A stretch of DNA of 64,000 nucleotides from Providencia vermicola (GTDB lineage Bacteria > Pseudomonadota > Gammaproteobacteria > Enterobacterales > Enterobacteriaceae): assembly GCF_020381325.1 (NCBI RefSeq), contig NZ_JAGSPI010000002.1, positions 186,001 through 250,000 on the forward strand. Direction: 5' to 3'. Below, one piece after another: positions 19,635 through 28,057 of this stretch; positions within the stretch are counted from its first letter, which is position 1, and each line of letters begins with the position of its first letter. The position numbers were made by a program, and so were the translations under genes. The notes under the pieces were generated by a model. That model saw only the letters and a list, made by a program, of their open reading frames with translations. It was not told where the DNA came from and ran no database searches.

Positions 19635-19660
19635 ATACCTCCCTCGGGAGGTATTTTTTT
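19635..19660 (+). terminator. Intrinsic terminator of yqjF
   Basis: ATACCTCCC and GGGAGGTAT with a loop of two bases, followed by seven T. Confidence 0.9.
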
Positions 19661-19761
19661 GTCCAAGATATAGGTTTGAATCTCAGCCACTAAACCCTAC
19701 ACGTAAATGCTAAATAGTTTGAGTTGTAGACAACAATGCAGGCCCTGAACTTATATTAACT

Positions 19762-19882
19762 TCTAAATAATTCGTGCTGTAGCAAGGCGGCAAGCTTGCT
19801 AATCCCTAGGAGCATACATGAGTATGTGACTAGGGTCAGGGAGCGATGCCAACAAAGCTACAGTGCGAAGTATGACGAAGTT
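19762..19882 (+). repeat. ERIC element (copy 1)
   Basis: An imperfect palindrome beginning CTAAATAATTCGTGCTGTAG and ending AGTATGACGAAG. The core CCTAGGAGCATACA ... GTATGTGACTAGGG aligns with the ERIC core on which the ERIC1R and ERIC2 primers are based. It abuts the yhaJ stop codon (minus strand), so it lies in the yhaJ 3' end. A truncated left end of another copy may lie at 19709-19735 (CTAAATAGTTTGAGTTGTAG). Confidence 0.85.
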
Positions 19883-20774
19883 ATGAACGAAACAGTTTGG
19901 GGATCTCACGCAAACACCACGACTTCGCCTCCCCCATACTATCCCTCCGCCACGCCATAATAATGGTCGTCTCATGGCTAAACTCCGCCCCGACGACTTT
20001 CAAGCGCCCTTCACGAATATCTTGCTCCACCAGCGGATACGGCATTGTCGCTACACCAAGCCCAGCTAACAATGCATTACGCTTATCTTCGATACTCGAA
20101 ACCGTCAAACGCTGCTGTTTATCTAACAACTGCACGGTGATCACTGGACGTTCACGAGCCGTATCAGCAACGGCAATCCCACGGTATTTCACTCTCGTGA
20201 CATCAGAAAGTGGCTCTGGCTCTTGATGGATGGGGTGGTCTGGGCTTGCTACGTAAATATGGTTAATGGTGTATAACGGTTTCGAGTTAATTTCTGATGA
20301 TGAACGAAAGTGCATATCGGGCGCAATCACAATATCTGCTTTACCACTTTCAAGACGCTCCCATGCGCCTGCCAGCACTTCCGTAATCAGTGATAATTGC
20401 GTTTCTGACTTTTCAGCCAAGCGCTCCACTAATGGGAACAACGACTGTGCTGGCACCAATGCCTCACAAACAATTGTTAAATGGGTCTCCCAACCTTTAG
20501 CAAGTGCTTCAGCATCTGATGTCAGTTTATCCGCCGCTTCGAGTAAAATACGGCCTCTATCCAGCAGCATTCTGCCGACATTGGTAAACTTAGTTCTATG
20601 TCCTGAACGGTCAAACAAAATTACATCGAGCTCTTCTTCTAACTTTTGCATGGTATAGCTTAGCGCGGATGGCACTCGACCTAACTCCTCTGCTGCCGCT
20701 GCAAAACTGCCACGTCGGTCGATTGCATCCATCACCCTTAATGATTCAAGCGTTAATGCTCTCTCTTTACTCAT
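19881..20774 (-). CDS. yhaJ: LysR-type activator YhaJ
   Basis: 297 residues: N-terminal winged helix (residues about 8-66, with RRGSFAAAAEELGRVPSALSY) followed by the LysR substrate domain; near identical to E. coli YhaJ in the DNA-binding domain and in the C-terminal AWRRDSMGEAKSWCLREIPKLF. YhaJ activates yqjF and other genes in response to nitroaromatic products in E. coli, and virulence genes in pathogenic strains. It lies between yqjF and the divergent yhaK as in E. coli. Confidence 0.95.
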   Translation of the reverse strand: MSKERALTLESLRVMDAIDRRGSFAAAAEELGRVPSALSYTMQKLEEELDVILFDRSGHRTKFTNVGRMLLDRGRILLEAADKLTSDAEALAKGWETHLTIVCEALVPAQSLFPLVERLAEKSETQLSLITEVLAGAWERLESGKADIVIAPDMHFRSSSEINSKPLYTINHIYVASPDHPIHQEPEPLSDVTRVKYRGIAVADTARERPVITVQLLDKQQRLTVSSIEDKRNALLAGLGVATMPYPLVEQDIREGRLKVVGAEFSHETTIIMAWRRDSMGEAKSWCLREIPKLFRS

Positions 20775-20895
20775 GATGTATCTCTTTCAGGAAATTTGAA
20801 CAAGGGAAACAGATTAACTGGCTAACAATTCAACGTCCAGCTATTTATTATAACAATAGATTATTAACTTATTATTTGGATGAGGGTTAACCATT

Positions 20896-21603
20896 ATGAT
20901 GACATTAAGACCCGTTAACCATTGCGGAAAAGCAGACTATGGTTGGCTACAAGCTCGCTATGCTTTTTCTTTCGGCCACTATTTTGATCCAGACTTTATG
21001 GGATTCAAAACATTAAGAGTGCTGAACCAAGAGGTTATAGCGCCGCAAAACTCATTACAGCCAAGAATGTATCCCCATGTTGATATATTAAACATCGTGC
21101 TAAAAGGGCATGCGCAATACCGTGATAGCTTAGGGAATACCATTGATGCAAGCGAAGGTGATTGCGTACGTTTTTCACCCCGCCCTGACCTGAGTTACAG
21201 CGAGCAGAATATCTGCCCACAGACGCCATTAACACGCCTACAGCTTTGGTTAAATGCATGTCCACAACAAGAATCATTACCGTTGCAGAAAGTAACGATT
21301 TCTGAAAATGAAAATTGCCTTGTGGCATCGCCGGATGGCGAAAAAAACAGTATTCAATTACGTCAACAAATTTGGATAAACCAAATTCACTTAGCGCCAA
21401 AATCATCATCAATGATGTCTATAAAAGGCCAAAATGCCTTTTTGCAATCAATACATGGTGGCGCCACTTTACGCAATAAACACGGTGAAAGTTTAACCAT
21501 GAATTGTAATGATGGGGTCTTTTTGCAAAACGAAGACGAGTTTGAAATTACTGCTGATAAAGATTTTCGCGGTTTATTGATTGACCTAGGTGAACAAAAC
21601 TAA
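20896..21603 (+). CDS. yhaK: Pirin-family protein YhaK
   Basis: 235 residues, bicupin pirin family, similar in length and opening (YGWLQARYAFSFGHYFDPDFMGF) to E. coli YhaK. Pirin metal ligands are in YPHVDILNIVLKG near residue 58. YhaK is described as a cytosolic redox- or nitrite-responsive pirin; its reaction is not settled. Divergent from yhaJ, which may control it. Start ATGATG: either codon possible. Confidence 0.9.
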   Translation: MMTLRPVNHCGKADYGWLQARYAFSFGHYFDPDFMGFKTLRVLNQEVIAPQNSLQPRMYPHVDILNIVLKGHAQYRDSLGNTIDASEGDCVRFSPRPDLSYSEQNICPQTPLTRLQLWLNACPQQESLPLQKVTISENENCLVASPDGEKNSIQLRQQIWINQIHLAPKSSSMMSIKGQNAFLQSIHGGATLRNKHGESLTMNCNDGVFLQNEDEFEITADKDFRGLLIDLGEQN

Positions 21604-21812
21604 GTTTACTGACAACTTCCCGTCACCATTAATCCAAAATCCCTCATATTTTGTCGAGTATGAGGGAAAATTTGCGAACCGATTCGCAAATTTAATCATT
21701 TACATATCCTATATATTGACAAGCCTGTGATAGAGTCCAGCCATTAGCGAGTGAGAAATTTAACTATTTTTTCCTCAATGGCTTTTTTCGTTTTGATTTT
21801 AAAGGTGTTTTC

Positions 21813-23750
21813 GTGGCGCTATTCACTCAACAACGGCACAATCAAATTTTCGCCCAAATTCTCAATGAGGTCGTCCCTCAAGATGAACTTGCCAAACGTT
21901 TTTCCGTTTCAACGCGGACAATCCGCTCTGATATCAATGAAATCAATGAATTGATTGAAGAATATCACGCACATATCGTGTATGAACGGGGGCGTGGTTA
22001 CCGTTTAAAAGTTGAAGATGAAACCCTATTTGCCACCTTTACACAACGCAGCGAAGAAGACAGTGCTATCCCTCGCACCAGTAAAGAGCGTATTGATGCT
22101 TTATTATTGAAATTATTAATGTTATCGCTTCCCGTCAAGCTTGATGACATTGCGGAAGAGTGGTTCGTTAGCCGCGGTACGCTGCAACAAGATATGGGTG
22201 CAGTCAGGGAACAACTGCAAAAATACCAAATTGCGCTGGAAAGTATTCCGCATCAAGGTATTCGCCTCAATGGCAGCGAATGGGCGATTCGTGCTTGTAT
22301 GACAGAAACCTTATGGCGACGTTATTCGGAGCAAATCACGCCTGATTTAACCACATTTCACCCAGATAGCTTGGATAATTTGGATTTAACCTATATTGAT
22401 AAAGTGCTTCATAACAGTATGAATCGCTTTGATATTCGTCTTAGCAATGAGGGGCATCTCTACCTCGTTTTTAACTGCGCCGTGACCATTTTACGCATCA
22501 CCCGGGGCCATGAACTCACTACCTCCGTCAAAAATGATGAAGCGGAAGAAGTGATCCGCAAAGCCAGTGATGAAATATCAAAAGGGCTAATTTACTTTCT
22601 GGGGAATGACCTCTCTAATGCGGAACTCAGCTATTTGCATGACCAAATTATTGCCCAGCGCATTAGCCACCAAGACTCATCCACACAAAAAAGTGGTAGC
22701 CATAATGAGCTTTCCGAATATATTTTGAATTATATTAATGAGTTATATAACTATGATTTACGAAATGATGAAAAGCTTAAAAAAGATCTCAACACGCATC
22801 TTGCAGCGTTGATCACGCGCTTGCAGTACCATATTTCCACCCCAAATCCGTTATTATCTGATATTAAACAATATTACCCGTTCGCCTATGATGTCACACT
22901 CAGCGCGTTAACCAGTGCGAGTAAGCAATTACTTCCGCATCCTATCAGTGAGGATGAATTGGGTTACCTTGCAGTTCACATTGGTGTAAGCCTTGAACGT
23001 AACTATGGTGCTGGGTCTATTCGTCAAACCGAGGTGCTCGTTGTCACGGATGCAGGGAACTCAACGTTTCGTGTGGTTGAATCCAAAATTATGCGCGAAT
23101 TTCCACAATTGAAATTTAGCCGCGGGCTCACCTTACAAGAATATGAATCACTGAGTGAAGTGAGTGAAGATTTTGTGATCACGACGGTGAGAATTTCTGA
23201 AAAAAATAAACCCGTTATCAAAATCGCGCCCTTTCCAACGCCTTATCAATTAGAGCAAGTTGGGCGACTCGCGATGGTGGATCAAACACGTCCTTACATT
23301 ATCGAACGCTTTTTTGACGAACGATTTTTTATGGTGATTAACGAAAAAATCAGCCAAGAAGCGTTATTTCAAACGGTTTGCCATAAATTACAGCAAGAAG
23401 GCTACGTCACACCTGAATTTTACCCATCTTTGCAAGAGCGCGAATCCATCGTTTCCACCCTTCTAGGTGAAGGTATCGCCCTACCCCATTCATTAGGTTT
23501 ATTGGCAAACAAGACCGTTGTTGCAACGGTTGTCGCACCCAAAGGCATTGAATGGAATAAAGAAACCAAAGAAAACGCCTATGTTATTTTCCTACTCGCC
23601 ATCAGTAAGGCAGATTATGAAGAAGCAATGGCGATTTACGATTTATTCGTCACCTTTGTGAAAGAAAAAACCACGCGCCGCCTTATTAGTGTAAAAAACT
23701 TCAATGAATTCCAAGTGATCGCAAAAGACAGCTTGGCAAGGGTACTGTAG
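21813..23750 (+). CDS. PRD-containing transcription regulator with EIIB-like and EIIA domains
   Basis: 645 residues: an HTH_11 domain (residues about 5-60, DELAKRFSVSTRTIRSDINEI), a second HTH of Mga type (about 90-145), two PRDs (about 180-290 and 305-400, with His in LNTHLAAL and LAVHIGV), an EIIB-like domain (about 410-490) and an EIIA(Fru/Ntr) domain with phospho-His candidate H559 in GEGIALPHSLG. In the EIIB-like part the loop VVTDAGNSTFRV has no Cys, so this domain cannot take phosphate in the usual way. GTG start after AAAGGTG. PTS phosphorylation of PRDs normally sets the activity of such regulators; it probably controls the operon that follows. Confidence 0.85.
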   Translation: MALFTQQRHNQIFAQILNEVVPQDELAKRFSVSTRTIRSDINEINELIEEYHAHIVYERGRGYRLKVEDETLFATFTQRSEEDSAIPRTSKERIDALLLKLLMLSLPVKLDDIAEEWFVSRGTLQQDMGAVREQLQKYQIALESIPHQGIRLNGSEWAIRACMTETLWRRYSEQITPDLTTFHPDSLDNLDLTYIDKVLHNSMNRFDIRLSNEGHLYLVFNCAVTILRITRGHELTTSVKNDEAEEVIRKASDEISKGLIYFLGNDLSNAELSYLHDQIIAQRISHQDSSTQKSGSHNELSEYILNYINELYNYDLRNDEKLKKDLNTHLAALITRLQYHISTPNPLLSDIKQYYPFAYDVTLSALTSASKQLLPHPISEDELGYLAVHIGVSLERNYGAGSIRQTEVLVVTDAGNSTFRVVESKIMREFPQLKFSRGLTLQEYESLSEVSEDFVITTVRISEKNKPVIKIAPFPTPYQLEQVGRLAMVDQTRPYIIERFFDERFFMVINEKISQEALFQTVCHKLQQEGYVTPEFYPSLQERESIVSTLLGEGIALPHSLGLLANKTVVATVVAPKGIEWNKETKENAYVIFLLAISKADYEEAMAIYDLFVTFVKEKTTRRLISVKNFNEFQVIAKDSLARVL

Positions 23751-24233
23751 CCCTTATGCAACTTCCACTTCTAGGTGGAAAAGTGGGAGTTGCCGTCTTT
23801 TACGTGATCCTAACCACAACTCTACGAAATCTTTTTCTCGTCATACTCACAGGTTTTACCCCCTAACTGGCTAAGTGGAAACAATAACCACCAAAAGTGA
23901 CCGACTCTAATTTTCTATTTCCACTTCCCCTTCCAGTTGTATGTTCCATTTCCAGTTATACCATAAAAAATATATCTAATTGATTTTATTTAAATTAATT
24001 AGACCACCCCATCATCACAGTCATTTAATGATGATTGATTCATGTCAATTTTTCCACTTAATTTCCAAATAGGTTAAATAACGAACCAATTTTACTTTGT
24101 TTCATTTCCAAATTATTTCCACTTACAAGTGGAAATTCACTGCCTGCAAAAATTGCCAATAAGCGTCTAATGTATAAGACATGAAGGAACAGAGTAGTCT
24201 AACTAGCAATATTACTTTGGATTTTAAACAGTT
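23751..24233 (+). promoter_or_regulatory. Regulatory region with repeated TTTCCACTT / AAGTGGAAA motifs
   Basis: About 480 bases between regulator and operon. The motif occurs as a dyad at 23763-23780 (TTCCACTT ct AGGTGGAA), as single sites at 23873-23881 (AAGTGGAAA), 23918-23926 and 24051-24059 (TTTCCACTT), and as a dyad at 24115-24136 with ten-base arms ATTTCCACTT and AAGTGGAAAT around AC. Weaker relatives (TTCCAGTT, ATTTCCAAAT) lie between. The number and clustering suggest binding sites of the PRD regulator; no other function is seen. The dyad at 23763-23794 may also serve as a weak terminator. Confidence 0.65.
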
Positions 24234-24572
24234 ATGAGTGAATCAGTTGTCGTTTTTCAAATGTTAGAGCACGACCTTGATGTCGATGAGGTCACACAAA
24301 AACTGCTGGCAGTGATTACTGACTGGCTCAAGCAAGAGGACTGCTACACCACCGATGTACAACAACAAATGTTGGCGTCTCATCTACGTGCCATGGTAGC
24401 GAGAGCGAAAACTGGCGAGGCATTACCAGAGGTTGATATCAGTCTGTTCGATGAGATTTCTCAACATTCGATTGCATTAGCTCAGCGAGTTGTCGATACG
24501 CTCCCTGGCTTAGCACCAGAAGAGACATATTTGCTTTCTGTTCACTTTGAAGTCGTTCGTTCAAATGATTAA
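24234..24572 (+). CDS. Small PRD-domain protein (EF_0829/AHA_3910 type)
   Basis: 112 residues forming a single PTS-regulation-like helical domain; His in LASHLRAMVARA near residue 46 and in LLSVHFEVV near residue 105 lie where PRDs carry phosphorylatable His. There is no DNA-binding domain. In the known operon type (named after Enterococcus EF_0829-0839 and Aeromonas AHA_391x loci) such a protein always precedes the membrane proteins. It may modulate the large regulator or the transporter. The ribosome site is weak. Confidence 0.7.
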   Translation: MSESVVVFQMLEHDLDVDEVTQKLLAVITDWLKQEDCYTTDVQQQMLASHLRAMVARAKTGEALPEVDISLFDEISQHSIALAQRVVDTLPGLAPEETYLLSVHFEVVRSND

Positions 24573-24603
24573 TTTTTAAGTTGTAGGATTGGAGAATATT
24601 TAT

Positions 24604-24969
24604 ATGAAACAGATCGTTATTGTGATCGGAGACCGTTTAGGTAAAGGGCAAAAAGTTGCCGCAGGCGTTGAAGCCGCAGGCGGTAAAGCGATTGTTGTCC
24701 CTGGCGTGGCAGCAGATATGAAACTCGGTGATGTGATGAACGCAGAGCAAGCCGACCTTGGGATTTCATTTTGTGGCAGTGGCGGCGCAGGCGCTATCAC
24801 CGCTCAAACCAAATATGGCTATAAAGCTCGTTATGGGATGCGCTCTATTGAAGAGGGAGAAACTGCCATTGCAGAGGGTTGCAATGTATTAGGTTTCGGT
24901 TTTATGGACAAGGAAGAGTTAGGCGAGCGCTTAGTTAAAGCATTTAATAAAAAATACGGCAACGCTTAA
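24604..24969 (+). CDS. Glycine-rich SFCGS family protein (DUF2620)
   Basis: 121 residues. The family signature ISFCGSGGAGAITAQTKYGY is present near residues 56-75. The N-terminus (KQIVIVIGDRLGKGQKVAAGVEAAGG) resembles a small alpha/beta domain, and one Cys stands in the conserved loop. Function unknown; in all loci I know of it belongs to the same operon as the DUF4310/4311/4312 proteins, so it may be a soluble transporter component. The ATG at 24604 is chosen because GGAG lies at 24591-24594; a TTG at 24589 would start inside that site. Confidence 0.75.
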   Translation: MKQIVIVIGDRLGKGQKVAAGVEAAGGKAIVVPGVAADMKLGDVMNAEQADLGISFCGSGGAGAITAQTKYGYKARYGMRSIEEGETAIAEGCNVLGFGFMDKEELGERLVKAFNKKYGNA

Positions 24970-25265
24970 TGAAAAAATCGATCGAAACGACAGTACGGGT
25001 GACAGGGCAAGGCGACACCAAGCAAAAAGCCATTGCGGACGCCTTAAATTCGATTCAAAAAACCGTACTGAAAAACAGCACAGACATCATCCTGCGGATA
25101 GAACCAAAGGATGTTGAGGTTGTTAGTGCTCACTCGCACTCGCGGACAGAAAAATTTCTTTTCATCTTTTTGCCACGCAAACGTGAACATTTCCGTGTTG
25201 TACTCGACGTTTCGCTGGATGTCACCTTACTTTCTGTCAACGAAATACCATTTACAGAACAATAA
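24969..25265 (+). CDS. DUF4312 family protein
   Basis: 98 residues, no membrane segment in the first half, with TTVRVTGQGDTKQKAIADALNSIQ near the N-terminus and a basic KFLFIFLPRKREHFRVVLDV strand region. Function unknown; this family (EF_0831 type) is found with the SFCGS protein and the two membrane proteins. Its start overlaps the previous stop (TAATG), which suggests equal, coupled expression. Confidence 0.7.
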   Translation: MKKSIETTVRVTGQGDTKQKAIADALNSIQKTVLKNSTDIILRIEPKDVEVVSAHSHSRTEKFLFIFLPRKREHFRVVLDVSLDVTLLSVNEIPFTEQ

Positions 25266-25291
25266 TAGCAATCAGGTCTGGAGTTAATTCC

Positions 25292-26083
25292 ATGAGTGAA
25301 ACTGCATCTTTTTTAGAAATATTGGGCATGTCCCTCATTATCGGTGGGCTCTGCGGCTTCGGTTTAGGCGCAGGCGCGGCACGTATGTTCCACGCACCGA
25401 CCGTGCAAGGGATGGGGGCATTTCGTACATTGGGCGAACTTAACGCATGTGAAGGCGACCCAGCATCTCACTTCTCTTTCGGCTTAGGATTCTTCTTTAA
25501 CGCATGGGCATCGTCCGTTGCTGCGGGTGCATTCACCCAAGACGTTGACCACCGTATCATTCCAAACTGGGGTGCAGCGGCACTGCTAACCAAAAACCGT
25601 AACGTAGCAGAAACCTTGCATAACCCGAAAAAAATGGCCATTGCCTGTGCCATCATCGGGGCATTCGTAGTGGCGTTCTTAAATACCACTGCATCTGCGG
25701 TTCCTGCGGCACTGCAAACCACAGCAATTAACGTTCTTGTTCCTGCGGCAAACCTGCTGGTGAATACGGTGATGCCAGTGATTTTCTGGTTAGCAGCTAT
25801 GGACGCTGGCCGTCGTTCTGGTTTCTGGGCAACGCTGTTTGGTGGTTGTGCTCAGCTAATCATGGGTAACGCTATCCCAGGTTTAGTATTAGGTATCTTG
25901 ATAGGTAAAGGCGTTGATGATAACGGCTGGAACCGTATCACACGCACAATGATGATAACAGTCGTTCTGTTGTTCGTTCTGAGTGGCTTCTTCCGTGAAT
26001 TTGACCTGAAGATGATCACCTCTTTCAACCTAGACAAACCATTGTGGCTTGAATACGTCCACGGACTGCTGAGCGGGAAATAA
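25292..26083 (+). CDS. DUF4311 family membrane protein (putative transporter subunit)
   Basis: 263 residues with about six hydrophobic segments (for example residues 7-30, 110-135, 143-170, 180-207 and 215-235). A conserved GAGAARMFHAPTVQGMGAFRTLGELNACEGDP segment follows the first helix. EF_0832/AHA_3912-type family. The role is not established; the gene context (sugar-acid enzymes and PRD regulator) argues for an uptake system. AGGTCTGGAG precedes the start. Confidence 0.7.
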   Translation: MSETASFLEILGMSLIIGGLCGFGLGAGAARMFHAPTVQGMGAFRTLGELNACEGDPASHFSFGLGFFFNAWASSVAAGAFTQDVDHRIIPNWGAAALLTKNRNVAETLHNPKKMAIACAIIGAFVVAFLNTTASAVPAALQTTAINVLVPAANLLVNTVMPVIFWLAAMDAGRRSGFWATLFGGCAQLIMGNAIPGLVLGILIGKGVDDNGWNRITRTMMITVVLLFVLSGFFREFDLKMITSFNLDKPLWLEYVHGLLSGK

Positions 26084-26085
26084 TC

Positions 26086-26736
26086 ATGACAACTGAAATT
26101 AATAAAGACGATTTTTGGTACGCCGAGTGGTCATTCCCCATCTTTGTTGGGCTGCTATCAGCAGGGATCTTCGCAGGTACCCATATGTACGTGGTTTACG
26201 GGTTCGGCGCATTTAACGAAGTGGCATTTGTCGCCATGTTACGTGCAGGGCTCGACACTGGGGTTTACGGCGCAGTTGCGGCATTCGGTGCGAGTTTCTT
26301 ATTCGCTCGAATCATCGAAGGCTCACTGGTGGGGATTTTGGATATCGGTGGCGCATTACAAACAGGGATTGGCCTTGGTGTCCCCGCTCTGTTCCTCGCG
26401 GCTGGCTGGGATATTTTAGTCACTAACTTTTGGATTTCGTTACTGACAGGCTTATTCCTTGGCGTGTTAATCGGCTTACTGATTGTATTTGCACGTAAAT
26501 TCACTATTGCTCAAGCTAACTCAACCTTTGGCGCTGACATCATGATGGGCGCGGGTAATACTTCAGGTCGATTCTTAGGCCCGTTGATTATCTTAGCTGC
26601 GATGGCTGCTTCCATTCCAATCGGGATCGGTTCGCTGATTGGCGCTCTAATTTTCTATGTATGGCAAAAACCCGTTGCTGGTGGGGCAATTTTAGGCGCG
26701 ATGTTATTCGGTTATTTCTTCCCTATCGTTGCTTAA
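26086..26736 (+). CDS. DUF4310 family membrane protein (putative transporter subunit)
   Basis: 216 residues with about six membrane segments and many Gly/Ala in the helices; the loop FARKFTIAQANSTFGADIMMGAGNTSGRFLG near residue 138 is the most conserved-looking part. It begins two bases behind the DUF4311 stop, so both membrane proteins are probably made together as a complex. EF_0833 type; function unknown. Confidence 0.7.
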   Translation: MTTEINKDDFWYAEWSFPIFVGLLSAGIFAGTHMYVVYGFGAFNEVAFVAMLRAGLDTGVYGAVAAFGASFLFARIIEGSLVGILDIGGALQTGIGLGVPALFLAAGWDILVTNFWISLLTGLFLGVLIGLLIVFARKFTIAQANSTFGADIMMGAGNTSGRFLGPLIILAAMAASIPIGIGSLIGALIFYVWQKPVAGGAILGAMLFGYFFPIVA

Positions 26737-26746
26737 TGCGCATTCT

Positions 26747-26766
26747 CCCGGGGCATATGCCCCGGG
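26747..26766. terminator. GC-rich hairpin behind the DUF4310 gene
   Basis: CCCGGGGCAT and ATGCCCCGGG form a perfect 20-base palindrome 10 bases after the stop codon. No T run follows, so it is more likely an mRNA-end or processing hairpin than a strong terminator, and may lower expression of the enzymes downstream. Confidence 0.5.
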
Positions 26767-26796
26767 TTACTGAATAACATAATTAAACACAGGCTC

Positions 26797-26890
26797 GAAA
26801 TAGTTTAAAACGTAGCTAGGCGGCAAGTAAGTGAGTTCCTAGGCGCATAGAGCAGCCAACAACGCTGCGGTTTGAAGTATGACGAGCATG
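26797..26890 (+). repeat. Shortened ERIC element (copy 2)
   Basis: Starts CGAAATAGTTTAAAACGTAG, continues with CTAGGCGGCAAG and ends GAAGTATGACGAG. The two ends align with full ERIC copies, but most of the central palindrome is missing, leaving about 90 bases. It lies inside the operon between the transporter and enzyme genes, ending about 15 bases before the amidohydrolase ribosome site. Confidence 0.75.
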
Positions 26891-26917
26891 ACATGACAAG
26901 TATGAAAGAAGGTGACT

Positions 26918-28057
26918 ATGTATTCCTTAATCATAAAACACGCCAAGCTTATCGATGGTTCAATTATCGATATTCTCGTTAAAGACGGAAAAATCGACGC
27001 GGCAGGCCCTGAGTTAGCCTGTAACCAACAAGCTGACAAAGTGATTGACTTAAAAGGGAAAACCTATGTCAGCGCGGGATGGATTGATTCTCATGCACAC
27101 TGTTTTGCCGAATCACCAATCTACTTTGATGAGCCCGATTTAGCAGGCGCTGCGGGTGGTGTTACCTCACTGGTTGATGCGGGGAGTGTGGGCGCTGACG
27201 ATATTGATAAATTTTATCAATTAACCAAAAAATCCAAAACCAACGTCTTTTCTTTGTTGAATATTTCACGAATTGGCATCATTGCACAAAATGAATTATC
27301 CGATATGAACAATATCAACGAAGTGTGTTTTCAAGAGGCTATCGAACGCCACCAAGGCTTTGTGGTGGGAATGAAAGCCCGTATGAGTAAAAGCGTTGTG
27401 GGTGAAAATGGCATCGCACCACTAGTTCAAGCCAAAGAGATGCAGAAAAAACACCGTCTCCCATTGATGGTGCATATCGGTAATAACCCGCCAGATATTG
27501 ATGAAGTGGCTGATTTGCTCACGCGTGGCGATATCATCACACACTGCTTTAATGGCAAACCCAATAAAATTTTAGGTGATGATGGCTATCTTAAACCCTC
27601 AATTGCCCGAGCTCTGGCACGTGGTGTGATTTTAGATGTCGGCCATGGCGGTGAAAGTTTTAGCTTTAAAGTAGCTGAACAAGCCATGCGTATCGGCACA
27701 TACCCTGACATTATCAGCTCCGATATTTACCATCGCAACCGTGTGAATGGCCCTGTTTACAGCCTTGCATTTGTGATGACTAAATTCCTGTGCATGGGCT
27801 TTAGTGCAGAGCAAATTTTACGCTGTGTTACAGAAAAAGCCGCTAATTTCTTATCACTCCCAGCAAAAGGGTATTTAAGACCTGGTTTCGATGCAGACAT
27901 TACGTTGTTTGATCTGAAAGAAGAACAAACTGAACTCACTGACGCAGAAGGCGAGCACCGCGTAGGCACACACCGCTTTGTGCCTATTGCCGCTATCGTT
28001 GGTGGTAAACATATTATTCATGCGCAAGGTGAATCCGAACATGCAATCGATTTATGA
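26918..28057 (+). CDS. Amidohydrolase/deacetylase family protein (EF_0837/AHA_3915 type)
   Basis: 379 residues of the metal-dependent amidohydrolase superfamily: HxH metal motif in DSHAHCF near residue 56, a probable carboxylated Lys in VGMKARMS near residue 151, His in MVHIGNNP near 186 and in ITHCFNG near 209, and Asp in IISSDIYHR near 267. Members are annotated as dihydroorotase-like deacetylases. In this operon it could deacylate an N-acylated amino-sugar acid before the ammonia-lyase step. AAGAAGGTG supports the ATG at 26918 over a GTG six bases upstream. Confidence 0.8.
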   Translation: MYSLIIKHAKLIDGSIIDILVKDGKIDAAGPELACNQQADKVIDLKGKTYVSAGWIDSHAHCFAESPIYFDEPDLAGAAGGVTSLVDAGSVGADDIDKFYQLTKKSKTNVFSLLNISRIGIIAQNELSDMNNINEVCFQEAIERHQGFVVGMKARMSKSVVGENGIAPLVQAKEMQKKHRLPLMVHIGNNPPDIDEVADLLTRGDIITHCFNGKPNKILGDDGYLKPSIARALARGVILDVGHGGESFSFKVAEQAMRIGTYPDIISSDIYHRNRVNGPVYSLAFVMTKFLCMGFSAEQILRCVTEKAANFLSLPAKGYLRPGFDADITLFDLKEEQTELTDAEGEHRVGTHRFVPIAAIVGGKHIIHAQGESEHAIDL

